From: Parahoeflea olei
GTDB taxonomy: Bacteria; Pseudomonadota; Alphaproteobacteria; Rhizobiales; Rhizobiaceae
NCBI RefSeq assembly: GCF_001703635.1
Contig: NZ_LQZT01000001.1
Span: forward strand, 605,442-649,118
Length of the DNA: 43,677 bases
Direction of reading: 5' to 3'
Numbering within the stretch: the stretch's first letter is position 1; each line of letters opens with the position of its first letter. The notes under the pieces are model-generated. The model was not told the DNA's origin and made no database searches. It was given only the letters and a program-made list of their open reading frames with translations. The translations under genes were made by a program, and so were the position numbers. Positions 25,094 to 33,430 of this stretch are shown here, one piece after another.

Positions 25094-26109
25094 CCGAGCC
25101 ACTTCTCCAGATATCGGGCCTGAAGAAGAGCTTCGATCTGCCGATGCCCTTCATCAACCGCATGCTCGCGGGCGGCAAGCGCCAATCGGTCCAGGCGGTG
25201 GACGGCGTCGACCTGTCGGTCGTGCGTGGAACGACGCTGAGCCTTGTCGGCGAAAGCGGCTGCGGCAAGTCGACCGTCGCCAAGCTTTTGATGGGGCTTG
25301 CACGCCCGACCGCGGGCAGCATCCGCTTCGACGGGGCCGAACTGGCAAACGCGCCGGCCGGTTCGCCGCCGGACATCCGGCGACGGATGCAGATGATCTT
25401 CCAGGATCCCTATGCCAGCCTCAATCCGCGCTGGCGCGTGGCTCGCATCATCGCCGAGCCGATGAAGCATTTCGGCACCCACCCCGATCCGGTGGAGCGT
25501 CGCAAGGAGGTGGACCGGCTGCTCGAATTCGTCGGGCTTTCGGCCGCCGACGGCGAAAAATTCCCGCACGAGTTTTCCGGTGGCCAGCGGCAGCGTATCT
25601 CGATCGCCCGGGCGATCTCGACCAAGCCGGAATTCCTCGTCTGCGACGAGCCCACCTCGGCGCTCGATGTATCTGTTCAGGCGCAGATCCTCAACCTGAT
25701 GCGCGAGCTGCAAAGGGAGCTCGGGCTCACCTATGTGTTCATCAGCCACGACCTGGCGGTGGTGAATTACATCTCCGACCATATCGGGGTGATGTATCTG
25801 GGCCGCATCGTGGAACTCGCGCCGGCGGCGGAGATTTTCGCCAATCCGCAGCACCCCTATACCCGGCTCCTGCTCGAAACGGTGCCGGACATCTCGATGG
25901 CTCATCGTGACGCCGCCCGCCCCATGGGCGAGGTGCCCAATCCGGTGACGCCGCCCGCCGGTTGCCATTTCAATCCGCGCTGTCCGCTCGCCAACGACCG
26001 CTGCCGCGCGGAAACCCCGGCCATGCTGCAACAGGGCCCGGCCCGGGTGCGCTGCCATGCCGTCGAGGAAGGCCGCGCCGGCGCCCCGCAACTCAGAAAG
26101 GTCGGATGA
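25090..26109 (+). CDS. Dipeptide/oligopeptide-type ABC ATPase (DppF-like)
   Basis: This 339-aa ATPase is the second of the pair. Walker A is GESGCGKST (54-62), the Q-loop lies in MIFQDPYASLNPRWRV, the signature is FSGGQRQRISIA and Walker B is VCDEPTSALDVSVQAQI. The C-terminal Cys motif reads CHFNPRCPLANDRC. The N-terminal insert with FINRMLAGGKRQSVQAVDGV is usual for DppF. It completes a full five-component importer. The stop codon overlaps the start of the flavin reductase gene, so the enzymes downstream are co-translated with the transporter. Confidence 0.93.
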   Translation: MTEPLLQISGLKKSFDLPMPFINRMLAGGKRQSVQAVDGVDLSVVRGTTLSLVGESGCGKSTVAKLLMGLARPTAGSIRFDGAELANAPAGSPPDIRRRMQMIFQDPYASLNPRWRVARIIAEPMKHFGTHPDPVERRKEVDRLLEFVGLSAADGEKFPHEFSGGQRQRISIARAISTKPEFLVCDEPTSALDVSVQAQILNLMRELQRELGLTYVFISHDLAVVNYISDHIGVMYLGRIVELAPAAEIFANPQHPYTRLLLETVPDISMAHRDAARPMGEVPNPVTPPAGCHFNPRCPLANDRCRAETPAMLQQGPARVRCHAVEEGRAGAPQLRKVG

Positions 26110-26762
26110 TGGACTTCGATTTTACCCGCCTGCCCCCGCAGGACCGCTATCGCCTGCTCACAAACTTCGTCGGTCCCCGGCCGATCGCGCTGGTCACCAC
26201 CCGCTCGGAAGCCGGCCACAACAACGCGGCGCCGATGAGCTTCTTCAACGTCTTCTCGCAGGACCCGCCGATCGTCATCCTCGGCATCCAGACCCGGGCC
26301 GACGGCAATGAGAAGGACACCCTGGTCAATATCCGCCGGACCCAGGAATTCTGCGTCAACATGGTCGACATGCCGATCGCCGAGGCGATGATCCTGTGCG
26401 GCGTCAATTTCGCCCGCGACGTGGACGAGCCCGCCTTCGCGGGGCTTGAGACGGAAGCCTGCCGCCAGATCGACGCCCGTTACCTTACCTCCACGCCGTG
26501 CGCGATGGAATGCCGGGTGGAGCGCATCATCGATTATCCGCGCCGGGCAATCATCCTCGGCGAAGTGGTGGAAATGACCGTTCGCGACGACTGCCTCGAC
26601 GCTGCCGGACGCTACGTGAACCCGGAGGTCTACCAGCCCGTCGCCCGGCTTCACGCCGACAACTACATCGTCGCCGACCGCCAATTCGAACTGAAGAAAC
26701 CCGACGGGGCCGCAGCCTGGGAAGCAGCCCAGCTCACTCCGCCGGCGGAGAAGACCACCTAA
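26109..26762 (+). CDS. Flavin reductase-like FMN-binding protein
   Basis: This 217-aa protein has the flavin reductase-like split-barrel domain: opening LLTNFVGPRPIALVTTRSEAG, then NNAAPMSFFNVFSQDPPIVI and FCVNMVDMPIAEAMILCGVNFARD, and finally YQPVARLHADNYIVAD. Members bind FMN and either supply reduced flavin to an oxygenase or act as FMN enzymes themselves. No flavin-dependent monooxygenase is encoded in this window, so its partner is missing or it works alone. Two ATGs lie in tandem (26106 and 26109). The second has the better spacing from AAAGG; the first overlaps the dppF stop. It is co-transcribed with the racemase (TAATG overlap). Confidence 0.85.
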   Translation: MDFDFTRLPPQDRYRLLTNFVGPRPIALVTTRSEAGHNNAAPMSFFNVFSQDPPIVILGIQTRADGNEKDTLVNIRRTQEFCVNMVDMPIAEAMILCGVNFARDVDEPAFAGLETEACRQIDARYLTSTPCAMECRVERIIDYPRRAIILGEVVEMTVRDDCLDAAGRYVNPEVYQPVARLHADNYIVADRQFELKKPDGAAAWEAAQLTPPAEKTT

Positions 26763-27487
26763 TGCGCATTCACGTCATCAATCCCAATTCCACCGCGTCC
26801 ATGACCGCCCAGATCGGCCGGGCAGCGACCCGCGCGGCGAGCGCGGGCACCACGATCGACCTCGTCACCGCGACCGGAACGCCCAGCTCGATCGAAGGCT
26901 ATGCCGACGAAGCCCTGGCCGTGCCGCCGATGCTTGCCGCGATCCGCGCCGCCGAGGCCCGCGGCGCGATGGCCCATGTGATTGCCTGTTTCGACGACCC
27001 GGGCCTGAGCGCCGCGCGCGAAGTGGCGGCCACCCCGGTGATCGGCATCTGCCAGGCGGCCCTGCAGGTGGCGGTGACGCTGTCCTCGCGGTTCTCGATC
27101 GTCACCACGCTGCCGCGCTCGGTGCCGATCATCGAGGATCTTGCCGACGCCTATGGCGCGGGCCGCCGCTGCCGCCGGGTGCGCGCGATCGATCTTCCGG
27201 TGCTGGCGCTGGAGGAGGACATGGACCGCTCCCATGCGCTGATCGCGGCCGAAATTCACGCAGCCCGCCGCGAAGAGGGCGCAGAGGCGGTGGTGCTCGG
27301 CTGTGCCGGCATGGCCGAACTCTGCGAACGACTGACACAGGAAACCGGGGTTCCCGTGATCGACGGCGTCACCGCCGCGGTGCGGCAGGCCGAGGCGCTG
27401 ATCGGCATGGGTTATCGCACCTCCAAGCTCGGCAGCTACGCCTGGCCCAACCACAAGGCGGGCGGCTTTGCCCCGGAGGCTGCATGA
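26762..27487 (+). CDS. Asp/Glu/hydantoin racemase-family protein
   Basis: This 241-aa cofactor-independent racemase has two catalytic cysteines, Cys76 in AHVIACFDDPGL and Cys181 in VVLGCAGMAEL. These are the same positions I recall for the two essential cysteines of rhizobial hydantoin racemase. The start MRIHVINPNSTASMT is also the hydantoin racemase signature (INPNST binds the substrate carboxylate or ring). The enzyme would invert a carbon next to an amide or carbonyl, for example in a 5-substituted hydantoin or an amino acid. It lies directly before two amidohydrolases, as hydantoin racemases usually lie beside hydantoinase and carbamoylase genes. Neither of the latter is recognisably present here. 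Confidence 0.87.
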   Translation: MRIHVINPNSTASMTAQIGRAATRAASAGTTIDLVTATGTPSSIEGYADEALAVPPMLAAIRAAEARGAMAHVIACFDDPGLSAAREVAATPVIGICQAALQVAVTLSSRFSIVTTLPRSVPIIEDLADAYGAGRRCRRVRAIDLPVLALEEDMDRSHALIAAEIHAARREEGAEAVVLGCAGMAELCERLTQETGVPVIDGVTAAVRQAEALIGMGYRTSKLGSYAWPNHKAGGFAPEAA

Positions 27488-28677
27488 CCGACCTTCTGAT
27501 CCGCAACCTGCGCCCCATGGGCGCCGCCCCCACCGATATGCTGATCCGCAACGGACACATCGACACCATCGCCTCCGGGATCGAGGCGCCCGGCGTCGCG
27601 GTGGAGGATGCGCACGGCGCCATCGCAGTGCCCGGGCTGGTGGAAGCCCACACCCATATCGACAAGACGCTGATGGGAATGGGCTGGTACGAGAATGCCG
27701 TCGGCACCGATCTGCGCGCGATGATCGACAACGAGCGCGCCGAACGCGTGCGGCTCGGCCTCGACCCGGCGCGCCAGTCGATGCGGCATGCCCTGGCGCT
27801 GGCCGGCAACGGCATCACCCATATCCGCAGCCATGTCGATGTCGACACCGATAACGGCCTGGCCGCGATTGAAGGCGTGATCGAGACCCGCGCGGCGCTG
27901 CGCGATGTCGTTGACATCGAGATCGTGGCCTTTCCCCAGTCCGGCCTGATGATCCGCCCCGGAACGGCGGAGCTTTTGGACAAGGCCATGGAGCTCGGGG
28001 CGGACCTTGTGGGCGGGCTCGACCCCTGCGGCATCGACCGCGATCCCAAGGGCCATCTCGACACGATCTTTGGACTTGCCGACAGGCATGGCAAGGGCAT
28101 CGACATCCACCTGCACGAAGGCGGAGACCTCGGCGCGTTCTCGATGGAACTGATCCTGGAGCGGACGCGCGCGCTGGGGATGAAAGGCAAGGTCGCCATC
28201 AGCCACGCCTTCTGCCTCGGCATGCCCGACTGGAACCGCACGGAAGCCCTGCTCTCAGCCCTTGCCGATCAGGACGTGGCCATCCTGACCACCGGCGCGC
28301 CTTCGCGTGAAGTGCCGGCGGTGAAGCGGGCGCTTAGCGCCGGAATCCGCATGGGCGCCGGCAGCGACGGTGTGCTCGACACCTGGAATCCGTGGAACCG
28401 CCCCGACATGCTGGACCGGGCGCGGATCGTCGCGCTCAAGAACAACATGCGCTCCGACGCGGACCTCGCGCTGGCGCTGGCGGTCTGTTCGACCGGCGGC
28501 GCCGAGGTCATGGGCGTGGCCGGACACGGTCTGACGCCGGGATGCAATGCCGACCTGGCCCTGCTACCGGGATCGACGCTTGCCGAAGCCGTCGCCACCG
28601 GCGGCCCGGTGCTGCTGACCGTCAAGGCAGGCAAGATCACCGGCCGCGATGGAAAACCGACACGGGAGATGCCCTGA
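27484..28677 (+). CDS. Cytosine deaminase-like amidohydrolase
   Basis: This 397-aa metal-dependent hydrolase belongs to the CodA-like branch. The metal and catalytic residues line up: VEAHTHIDKTL (His56, His58), THIRSHVDVD, IDIHLHEGGD (His209 and Glu212, where CodA has HCDE), ISHAFCLG (His241) and GSDGVLDTWNPW (Asp295). The set is complete, so it is probably active as a deaminase or cyclic amide hydrolase on a nitrogen ring. DTWNPW and the HVDVD loop are typical of enzymes acting on cytosine, creatinine-like or ammelide-like rings. Four-base overlap with the racemase gene and one-base overlap with the next amidohydrolase indicate one pathway. The substrate is not assigned. Confidence 0.85.
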   Translation: MTDLLIRNLRPMGAAPTDMLIRNGHIDTIASGIEAPGVAVEDAHGAIAVPGLVEAHTHIDKTLMGMGWYENAVGTDLRAMIDNERAERVRLGLDPARQSMRHALALAGNGITHIRSHVDVDTDNGLAAIEGVIETRAALRDVVDIEIVAFPQSGLMIRPGTAELLDKAMELGADLVGGLDPCGIDRDPKGHLDTIFGLADRHGKGIDIHLHEGGDLGAFSMELILERTRALGMKGKVAISHAFCLGMPDWNRTEALLSALADQDVAILTTGAPSREVPAVKRALSAGIRMGAGSDGVLDTWNPWNRPDMLDRARIVALKNNMRSDADLALALAVCSTGGAEVMGVAGHGLTPGCNADLALLPGSTLAEAVATGGPVLLTVKAGKITGRDGKPTREMP

Positions 28678-30149
28678 TGCTTGATGAGTTGACCCTGGGC
28701 GTCCGCCCGGAGGGCCGCACCGCCTTGAAGGCCCGGTTCATCGTTGCCCATCAGGAGGGTGGCCATCGGCTGCTGGAAAACGGCGAGATCGTTATCGAGC
28801 GCGACCGCGTTGTCTATGTCGGGCCGCGCTTTGAAGGCGAGGTCGCCCGCCGCATGGACCTCGGCGAAGTGCTCGTCTCGCCGGGCTTCATCGACCTCGA
28901 TGCGCTCTCGGACCTTGATACCACGACGCTTGGCGCCGATTGCGGGCCGGCCTGGGCCAAGGGCCGGGTCTGGCCGCAAACCTATATCGACCGCGGTCCC
29001 TACGAGATGTACGCGCCGGACGAACTCGCCTTCCAGAAGCGGTTCAGCTTCGCGCAGCTGCTCTGCAACGGCGTGACCTCGGCCCTGCCGATCGCCTCGC
29101 TGTTCTACCGCGAATGGGGCGAAACCGCAGCCGAGTTCGAGGCGGCGGCAGAGGCCGCGGGCGAACTGGGCCTGCGTGTCTGGCTCGGCCCCGCTTACCG
29201 CGCGGGCGGCATGGTCTGCACCGCACCGGGCGTGCTCGAACCCCGGTTTGACGAAGCGCGCGGGCTCAAGGGACTTGACGACGCGCTCGCCTTCATCCGG
29301 GCGCAGGCCGGCCGCTTCGAGGGGCTGGTGCAGGGCATGCTGGCACCCGACAGGGTGGAAACCTGCACCGAAACGCTGCTCACGCGCACCATGGATGCCG
29401 CGCGCGAGATGGAGATCCCCGTGCGCCTGCACATGGCGCAGGGACAGATGGAGCGCGACACCGTTGAGGCGCTGCATGGAACCACCGCCCCCCGCTGGCT
29501 GGCAGGCTTCGGCGCGCTCACCGAACGCCTGATCGCCCCCCACGCCACCTGGGCGGTCGAAGAGGACCTGCGTCTTTACGCCGATCACGGCGTCACCGTC
29601 GCCCATTGCCCGCTGGTCTTCGCCCGCTCCGGGACGATGCTGCGGTCTTTCGCCAGGCTCCGGCGCATGGGCGTGAAATTCGGCATGGGCACGGACACCG
29701 CGCCCCCCGACATGGTGCTGAACATGGCCGTGGGCGTGATGATGGCGCGCATGGCAGGCGACAGCCTGACCGAGACCGCGCCCGAACACCTCTTTGACGC
29801 GGCAACGCTCGGCGGCGCTAAAGCCCTCGGCCGGACGGATCTCGGACGCCTGGAGACCGGCGCCAAGGCCGACATCGCCATCTTCGACATGGCCGATGCG
29901 CTGATGGCCCCGCGCGTGGATCCGATTCGCACCCTGGTGCTCGGCGCGACCGGCCGCGTGACAAAGGCCGTCTTCGTCGACGGCCGGCTGTCGATGCGCG
30001 ACGGCAAGGTCGCCGGTCTCGACTGGGTCGAAGCCCGCGCCCGGGCCCAACGCCAGTTCGACGGGTTGGTGCAGAAATATCCCGAGCGCACCTGGGGCCA
30101 TCCGCCGGTGGAAGAGATCTTCCCCTCCGCCTATCCGGCGTTTCGCTGA
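28677..30149 (+). CDS. Chlorohydrolase/TRZ-ATZ-type amidohydrolase lacking the HxH pair
   Basis: This 490-aa amidohydrolase-fold protein is related to guanine deaminase and triazine hydrolases. Where the family has the N-terminal metal pair HxH, this protein reads SPGFIDLDALSDLD (68-81), with Asp75 and Leu77 in the two His places. Other active-site elements are present: VRLHMAQGQMER (His252), IAPHATWAVEEDL (His289), VAHCPLVFAR and MGTDTAPPDM (Asp340). I recall similar DLDAL proteins in other proteobacteria, so this looks like a subfamily and not decay. Length is normal and there are no frameshifts. The start overlaps the previous stop (TGATG). It is the last gene of the nine-gene operon. Confidence 0.83.
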   Translation: MLDELTLGVRPEGRTALKARFIVAHQEGGHRLLENGEIVIERDRVVYVGPRFEGEVARRMDLGEVLVSPGFIDLDALSDLDTTTLGADCGPAWAKGRVWPQTYIDRGPYEMYAPDELAFQKRFSFAQLLCNGVTSALPIASLFYREWGETAAEFEAAAEAAGELGLRVWLGPAYRAGGMVCTAPGVLEPRFDEARGLKGLDDALAFIRAQAGRFEGLVQGMLAPDRVETCTETLLTRTMDAAREMEIPVRLHMAQGQMERDTVEALHGTTAPRWLAGFGALTERLIAPHATWAVEEDLRLYADHGVTVAHCPLVFARSGTMLRSFARLRRMGVKFGMGTDTAPPDMVLNMAVGVMMARMAGDSLTETAPEHLFDAATLGGAKALGRTDLGRLETGAKADIAIFDMADALMAPRVDPIRTLVLGATGRVTKAVFVDGRLSMRDGKVAGLDWVEARARAQRQFDGLVQKYPERTWGHPPVEEIFPSAYPAFR

Positions 30150-30278
30150 CAGAACGGCGGCCCGGAGGGCCGCGGTCGGCCGCGTGCACCCTGCGGCGGT
30201 ATCGTACAGCAGGGTTCGGATCGCGATCCTTGCAGCGCCGCGCTCAAGGCCAACGCCGAAGCGGGCACCCCCGGACAT

Positions 30279-30321
30279 GCGAAGGCCGCCGCCATGATCA
30301 CGTCATGGCGGCGGCCTTCGC
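30279..30321. terminator. Perfect 19-bp inverted repeat between convergent operons
   Basis: Arms GCGAAGGCCGCCGCCATGA (30279-30297) and its exact reverse complement (30303-30321) flank a 5-base loop TCACG. It lies in the 283-bp gap between the convergent amidohydrolase and tctA genes. There is no T run on either side. A smaller hairpin GCGGCCC/GGGCCGC begins about 7 bases after the amidohydrolase stop. The long stem is probably a bidirectional transcription end or a repeated intergenic element. No gene is supported in this gap. Confidence 0.6.
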
Positions 30322-30432
30322 CCAGGCTCTCAAGTCTCCCCCCTGCCGCTTTGCCCCCGCCTGTCGCTTCCTCGCCGGCGGCGGCTCATTTGGGCGCAGG
30401 CACGCGGTTTGGGCTCTGTCTGCCTTTGCGGC

Positions 30433-31938
30433 TCAGCCCCGTCGGCGGCGCCAGAAGGCCATCAGCGGCGCCTTGATCACACCGAAGGCCATGACCATGA
30501 GGACGAGCGTGGTGAAGCTCATCGTCAGCGGCTTGGCGAAGAAGATACCCCAGTCGCCCTGCCCCAGCATGATCGACTGCCGCAGGTAATTCTCGGCCAG
30601 CGGCGAGAGCACGAGCGCCAGGATGAACGGACCCGTCGGATAGTCGGCGCGCTTCATCATGTAGCCGATGATCCCGAAGATCGCGGTTACCCAGATCTCG
30701 AACAGCCCGTAATTGATTGCAAAGGCCCCGACCAGGCAAAAGGCCAGAACGATGGCGCTGAGATGCTTCTGGATGATCCGCAACGCGTTGACGAAAATCG
30801 GGATCAGCATGATGTTGGACAGAAGCAGGAAGAAATTGGCGATCACAAGCCCGGCGATCGTCCCCCAGACGATGTCGGCGGACTGGATCATCAGCATCGG
30901 TCCGGGATTGAGTCCGAACATCACCAGCGCACCGAGCATGATGGCCGTCCCGCCGGAGCCCGGAATGCCCAGGGCCAGAAGCGGGATCAGCGAGCCGGGA
31001 ACGGCCGCATTGTTGGCGGCTTCCGGTGAAGCCAATCCTTCGATCGCGCCCTTGCCGAAACGCTCGGGCGTCTTCGACAGCTTGCGCTCGGTGATATAGG
31101 ACACGAAGGTGGCGATCGTGGCACCGGCTCCGGGCAAGACGCCGATCATCGTGCCCAGGGTCGAGCCGCGCAGGATCGGCAGTGCGCTTTGGCGCAATTC
31201 GCCCCGGTTGGGCACAAATTCGCTGAAGCGGAACCGGGGCTTGCCCATCTCCAGACGAACGCGCTCCTCTATCCCCGCCAGAACTTCGCCGATGCCGTAG
31301 AGCCCGATGATGACGGCGACGAAATCAACGCCGTCAATCAGTTCCGGCATGATCACGAAGCGCGCATTGCCGGAGACGTAATCGCTGCCGATCGTGCTGA
31401 TCAGGATGCCGAAGAAGGTTGCGATGAGTGCCTTGATCGGGTCCGAGCCTGCAAGCACGATGATCATGCTGAGGCCCAGCAGCATCAGCATGAAATATTC
31501 GGGCGGCCCCAGGAAGATGGCATATTCAGCAATCACAGGGGCGAACAGCACCAGCACCACAAGGCCGAACAGGCCGCCGATGAAGGAGGCGATCGCCGAG
31601 ATGCCCAAGGCCAGGCCACCCTTGCCCTGCTGCATCATCGGATAGCCCTCGATCGCGGTCACGATCGCTGGGGCGTCGCCTGGCGTGTTGATCAGGATCG
31701 AGGTAAGCCGGCCGCCATACATGGTTCCCATGTAGACGCCGGTGAGCAGGCTCAACCCGGCGACCGGGTCCATCCCGAATGTGAGCGGCATCATCAGCGC
31801 AATCCCGGCGGACGGACCGAGCCCCGGCAAGGCGCCGACCACGGTTCCGATCAGCCCGGCGGCAAAAATCATCACCAGATTGGCCGGGGCCGCGAACTGG
31901 GCCATGGCCGAAAAGAGTTCGGACAGCGAATCGAGCAT
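30433..31938 (-). CDS. tctA: Tripartite tricarboxylate transporter large membrane subunit TctA
   Basis: This 501-aa inner-membrane protein has about twelve membrane segments and is the channel subunit of a TctCBA secondary importer. The conserved TctA block is present near residues 38-90: GALPGLGPSAGIALMMPLTF, MGTMYGGRLTSILINTPGDA and EGYPM. The mirrored second copy reads GVLPGAGATIATFVSYITE, then LLALGIPGSGGTAIMLGAL. I chose the ATG at 31938, preceded by an AGG at a good distance; a TTG two codons upstream is too close to that site. It is the last gene of the minus-strand operon. The carboxylate carried is set by TctC and is unknown. Confidence 0.93.
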   Translation of the reverse strand: MLDSLSELFSAMAQFAAPANLVMIFAAGLIGTVVGALPGLGPSAGIALMMPLTFGMDPVAGLSLLTGVYMGTMYGGRLTSILINTPGDAPAIVTAIEGYPMMQQGKGGLALGISAIASFIGGLFGLVVLVLFAPVIAEYAIFLGPPEYFMLMLLGLSMIIVLAGSDPIKALIATFFGILISTIGSDYVSGNARFVIMPELIDGVDFVAVIIGLYGIGEVLAGIEERVRLEMGKPRFRFSEFVPNRGELRQSALPILRGSTLGTMIGVLPGAGATIATFVSYITERKLSKTPERFGKGAIEGLASPEAANNAAVPGSLIPLLALGIPGSGGTAIMLGALVMFGLNPGPMLMIQSADIVWGTIAGLVIANFFLLLSNIMLIPIFVNALRIIQKHLSAIVLAFCLVGAFAINYGLFEIWVTAIFGIIGYMMKRADYPTGPFILALVLSPLAENYLRQSIMLGQGDWGIFFAKPLTMSFTTLVLMVMAFGVIKAPLMAFWRRRRG

Positions 31939-31956
31939 CTGCAAACCTATGGAAAC

Positions 31957-32409
31957 TCAAGTGATGGGAAGGCCGAGCCAAACCGAGAAGATCAGGTAGA
32001 GGAGAGCCGTGGTGGAGGCGCTGACGAACAGCGAGATCGGCAGCGGATGCCGCGTCACACCCCAGGAAATCAGCAGCAGGATCGCCGCCACCGGACCAAA
32101 GACCGAACCGAGGGACATCGATGCGACGCCGAAGCCGATTATGGCAATCGCCAGGGCCAGCCCTGCCAGGTTGGGCGGCAGCTTGCTGCGATCCTCCGCG
32201 GCCTCCGCCGGCGTGGCACGCACGAGCCTGATGGCCTGGATCACGCAGCAAACAAGCATCAGGGTGGCGATGACGACAGGAACGAAGCCGGGTCCGAACG
32301 AGTACTCGTCGGCAAATTTCAGGTCCTGCGAACCGGCAAGGATGCTGACGGCGAAAGCCGTCAGCAAACCCAAAAAGATCAAATGGATCCCTTTCTCCAC
32401 CTCAGTCAC
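31957..32409 (-). CDS. tctB: Tripartite tricarboxylate transporter small membrane subunit TctB
   Basis: This 150-aa inner-membrane protein has four hydrophobic segments and is the small subunit between tctC and tctA. The first helix is followed by the TctB-like FGPGFVPVVIATLMLVCCVI stretch, and it ends in LLYLIFSVWLGLPI. The start is GTG at 32409, which overlaps the tctC stop (GTGA), so translation is coupled. Sequence conservation in this family is low; position and topology make the call. Confidence 0.87.
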   Translation of the reverse strand: MTEVEKGIHLIFLGLLTAFAVSILAGSQDLKFADEYSFGPGFVPVVIATLMLVCCVIQAIRLVRATPAEAAEDRSKLPPNLAGLALAIAIIGFGVASMSLGSVFGPVAAILLLISWGVTRHPLPISLFVSASTTALLYLIFSVWLGLPIT

Positions 32410-33377
32410 CCTTTCAGCAGGTTGAGCCGCTCCAGGGTCGAACGGTACAGCTCGTTCGTCTGCTCGAGATAGGAGCCGAAATCATCGGGACTGAGATAGC
32501 CCGGCACAATGCCGTTGGGCTCCAGATACTGCGACTTCCAGGCGTCGGTGGCCTGAAGCTTCTCGACCATGTTCGACAGATAGCTCTTCTCTTCTTCAGA
32601 GATATCTTTCGCGGCAACCACGCCCCGGAAGACGGCGGCGACGACATCGAAGCCGCTTTCCTTGAACGTGGGCACATCGGGCAGCATCGTCGTCCGCTCA
32701 TCCGTGGAGATGGCGATGGCCCGCACGCGACCGGCCTCGATGAATTCCTTGATCGCGCCGGGATTGATCATGGCCGCATCGACCTGACCGCTGAGAACCG
32801 CCGTCGAGACCTCGCCATCGCCCTGGAACGGGATGAAGTTGAAGGTCTTGTCCATCTTGTCGCCGAGAAGGATCGTCACGATGTTCTCGATCTGGCCACG
32901 GCCGCCGCCTGCGATATTGAGAACGCCGTCGGCATTCTTCACGTCGTCAAGCGACTGGATCGGAGACTTGGCCGACACGACCATGATGACCGGGTCGATG
33001 CCCAGCCGGGCGATCGGGGTGAAATCCTTGTAGTTCAGCCCGACATCGGTGGTCAGCGGGGTGGTGATGAAGGAGGACGTCGCGGACATCAGATAATGTC
33101 CGTCGCCCTTGTGCGAGTTCAGGTAGCCCAGTGACGTGGCGCCGGCCCCGCCGGGCTTGTTGACGACATTGATCTTGGCATCGACGATCTTGTCGGACTG
33201 GATGATCTTGGCCATCATCCGCAGCATGGTGTCATGCCCGCCGCCAGGCCCGTAACCGGCGACGAATTCGATACCCCGTCCGCCCGGAAACTCCTGCGCC
33301 GCAGCCGGCATGGCAGCCGCGGCCGTCAAGGCTGCCGCCGTCAGCATCGCCTTGAAACTACGTGTAAATACTTGCAT
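32406..33377 (-). CDS. tctC: Tripartite tricarboxylate transporter substrate-binding protein TctC (Bug family)
   Basis: This 323-aa periplasmic receptor has a signal peptide ending near AAAAMPAAAQ (cut about residue 27). The Bug-family features are IEFVAGYGPGGGHDTMLRMM, VVNKPGGAGATSLGYL, the pocket loop SATSSFITTPLT, and AIAISTDERTTMLPDVPTFKE. The PGGGHD and NKPGGAG loops bind the ligand carboxylates through water. The ATG at 33377 has GGGAGGAAG before it, while the longer frame is only leader. It is encoded 54 bases after the RraA-like gene on the same strand, so uptake and metabolism are co-expressed. Confidence 0.92.
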   Translation of the reverse strand: MQVFTRSFKAMLTAAALTAAAAMPAAAQEFPGGRGIEFVAGYGPGGGHDTMLRMMAKIIQSDKIVDAKINVVNKPGGAGATSLGYLNSHKGDGHYLMSATSSFITTPLTTDVGLNYKDFTPIARLGIDPVIMVVSAKSPIQSLDDVKNADGVLNIAGGGRGQIENIVTILLGDKMDKTFNFIPFQGDGEVSTAVLSGQVDAAMINPGAIKEFIEAGRVRAIAISTDERTTMLPDVPTFKESGFDVVAAVFRGVVAAKDISEEEKSYLSNMVEKLQATDAWKSQYLEPNGIVPGYLSPDDFGSYLEQTNELYRSTLERLNLLKG

Positions 33378-33430
33378 CTCTTCCTCCCATTGTGAAGAAC
33401 CCAGCCACGGCAGTCGCGCCGCAGCCCAAC

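Noticed and set aside
28269..30278. Very long open frame (about 670 codons) on the minus strand opposite the two amidohydrolase genes
   Set aside because: It is antisense to genes with clear family motifs, has Arg/Gly/His-rich composition without domains and no Shine-Dalgarno sequence. GC-rich codon bias creates such frames.
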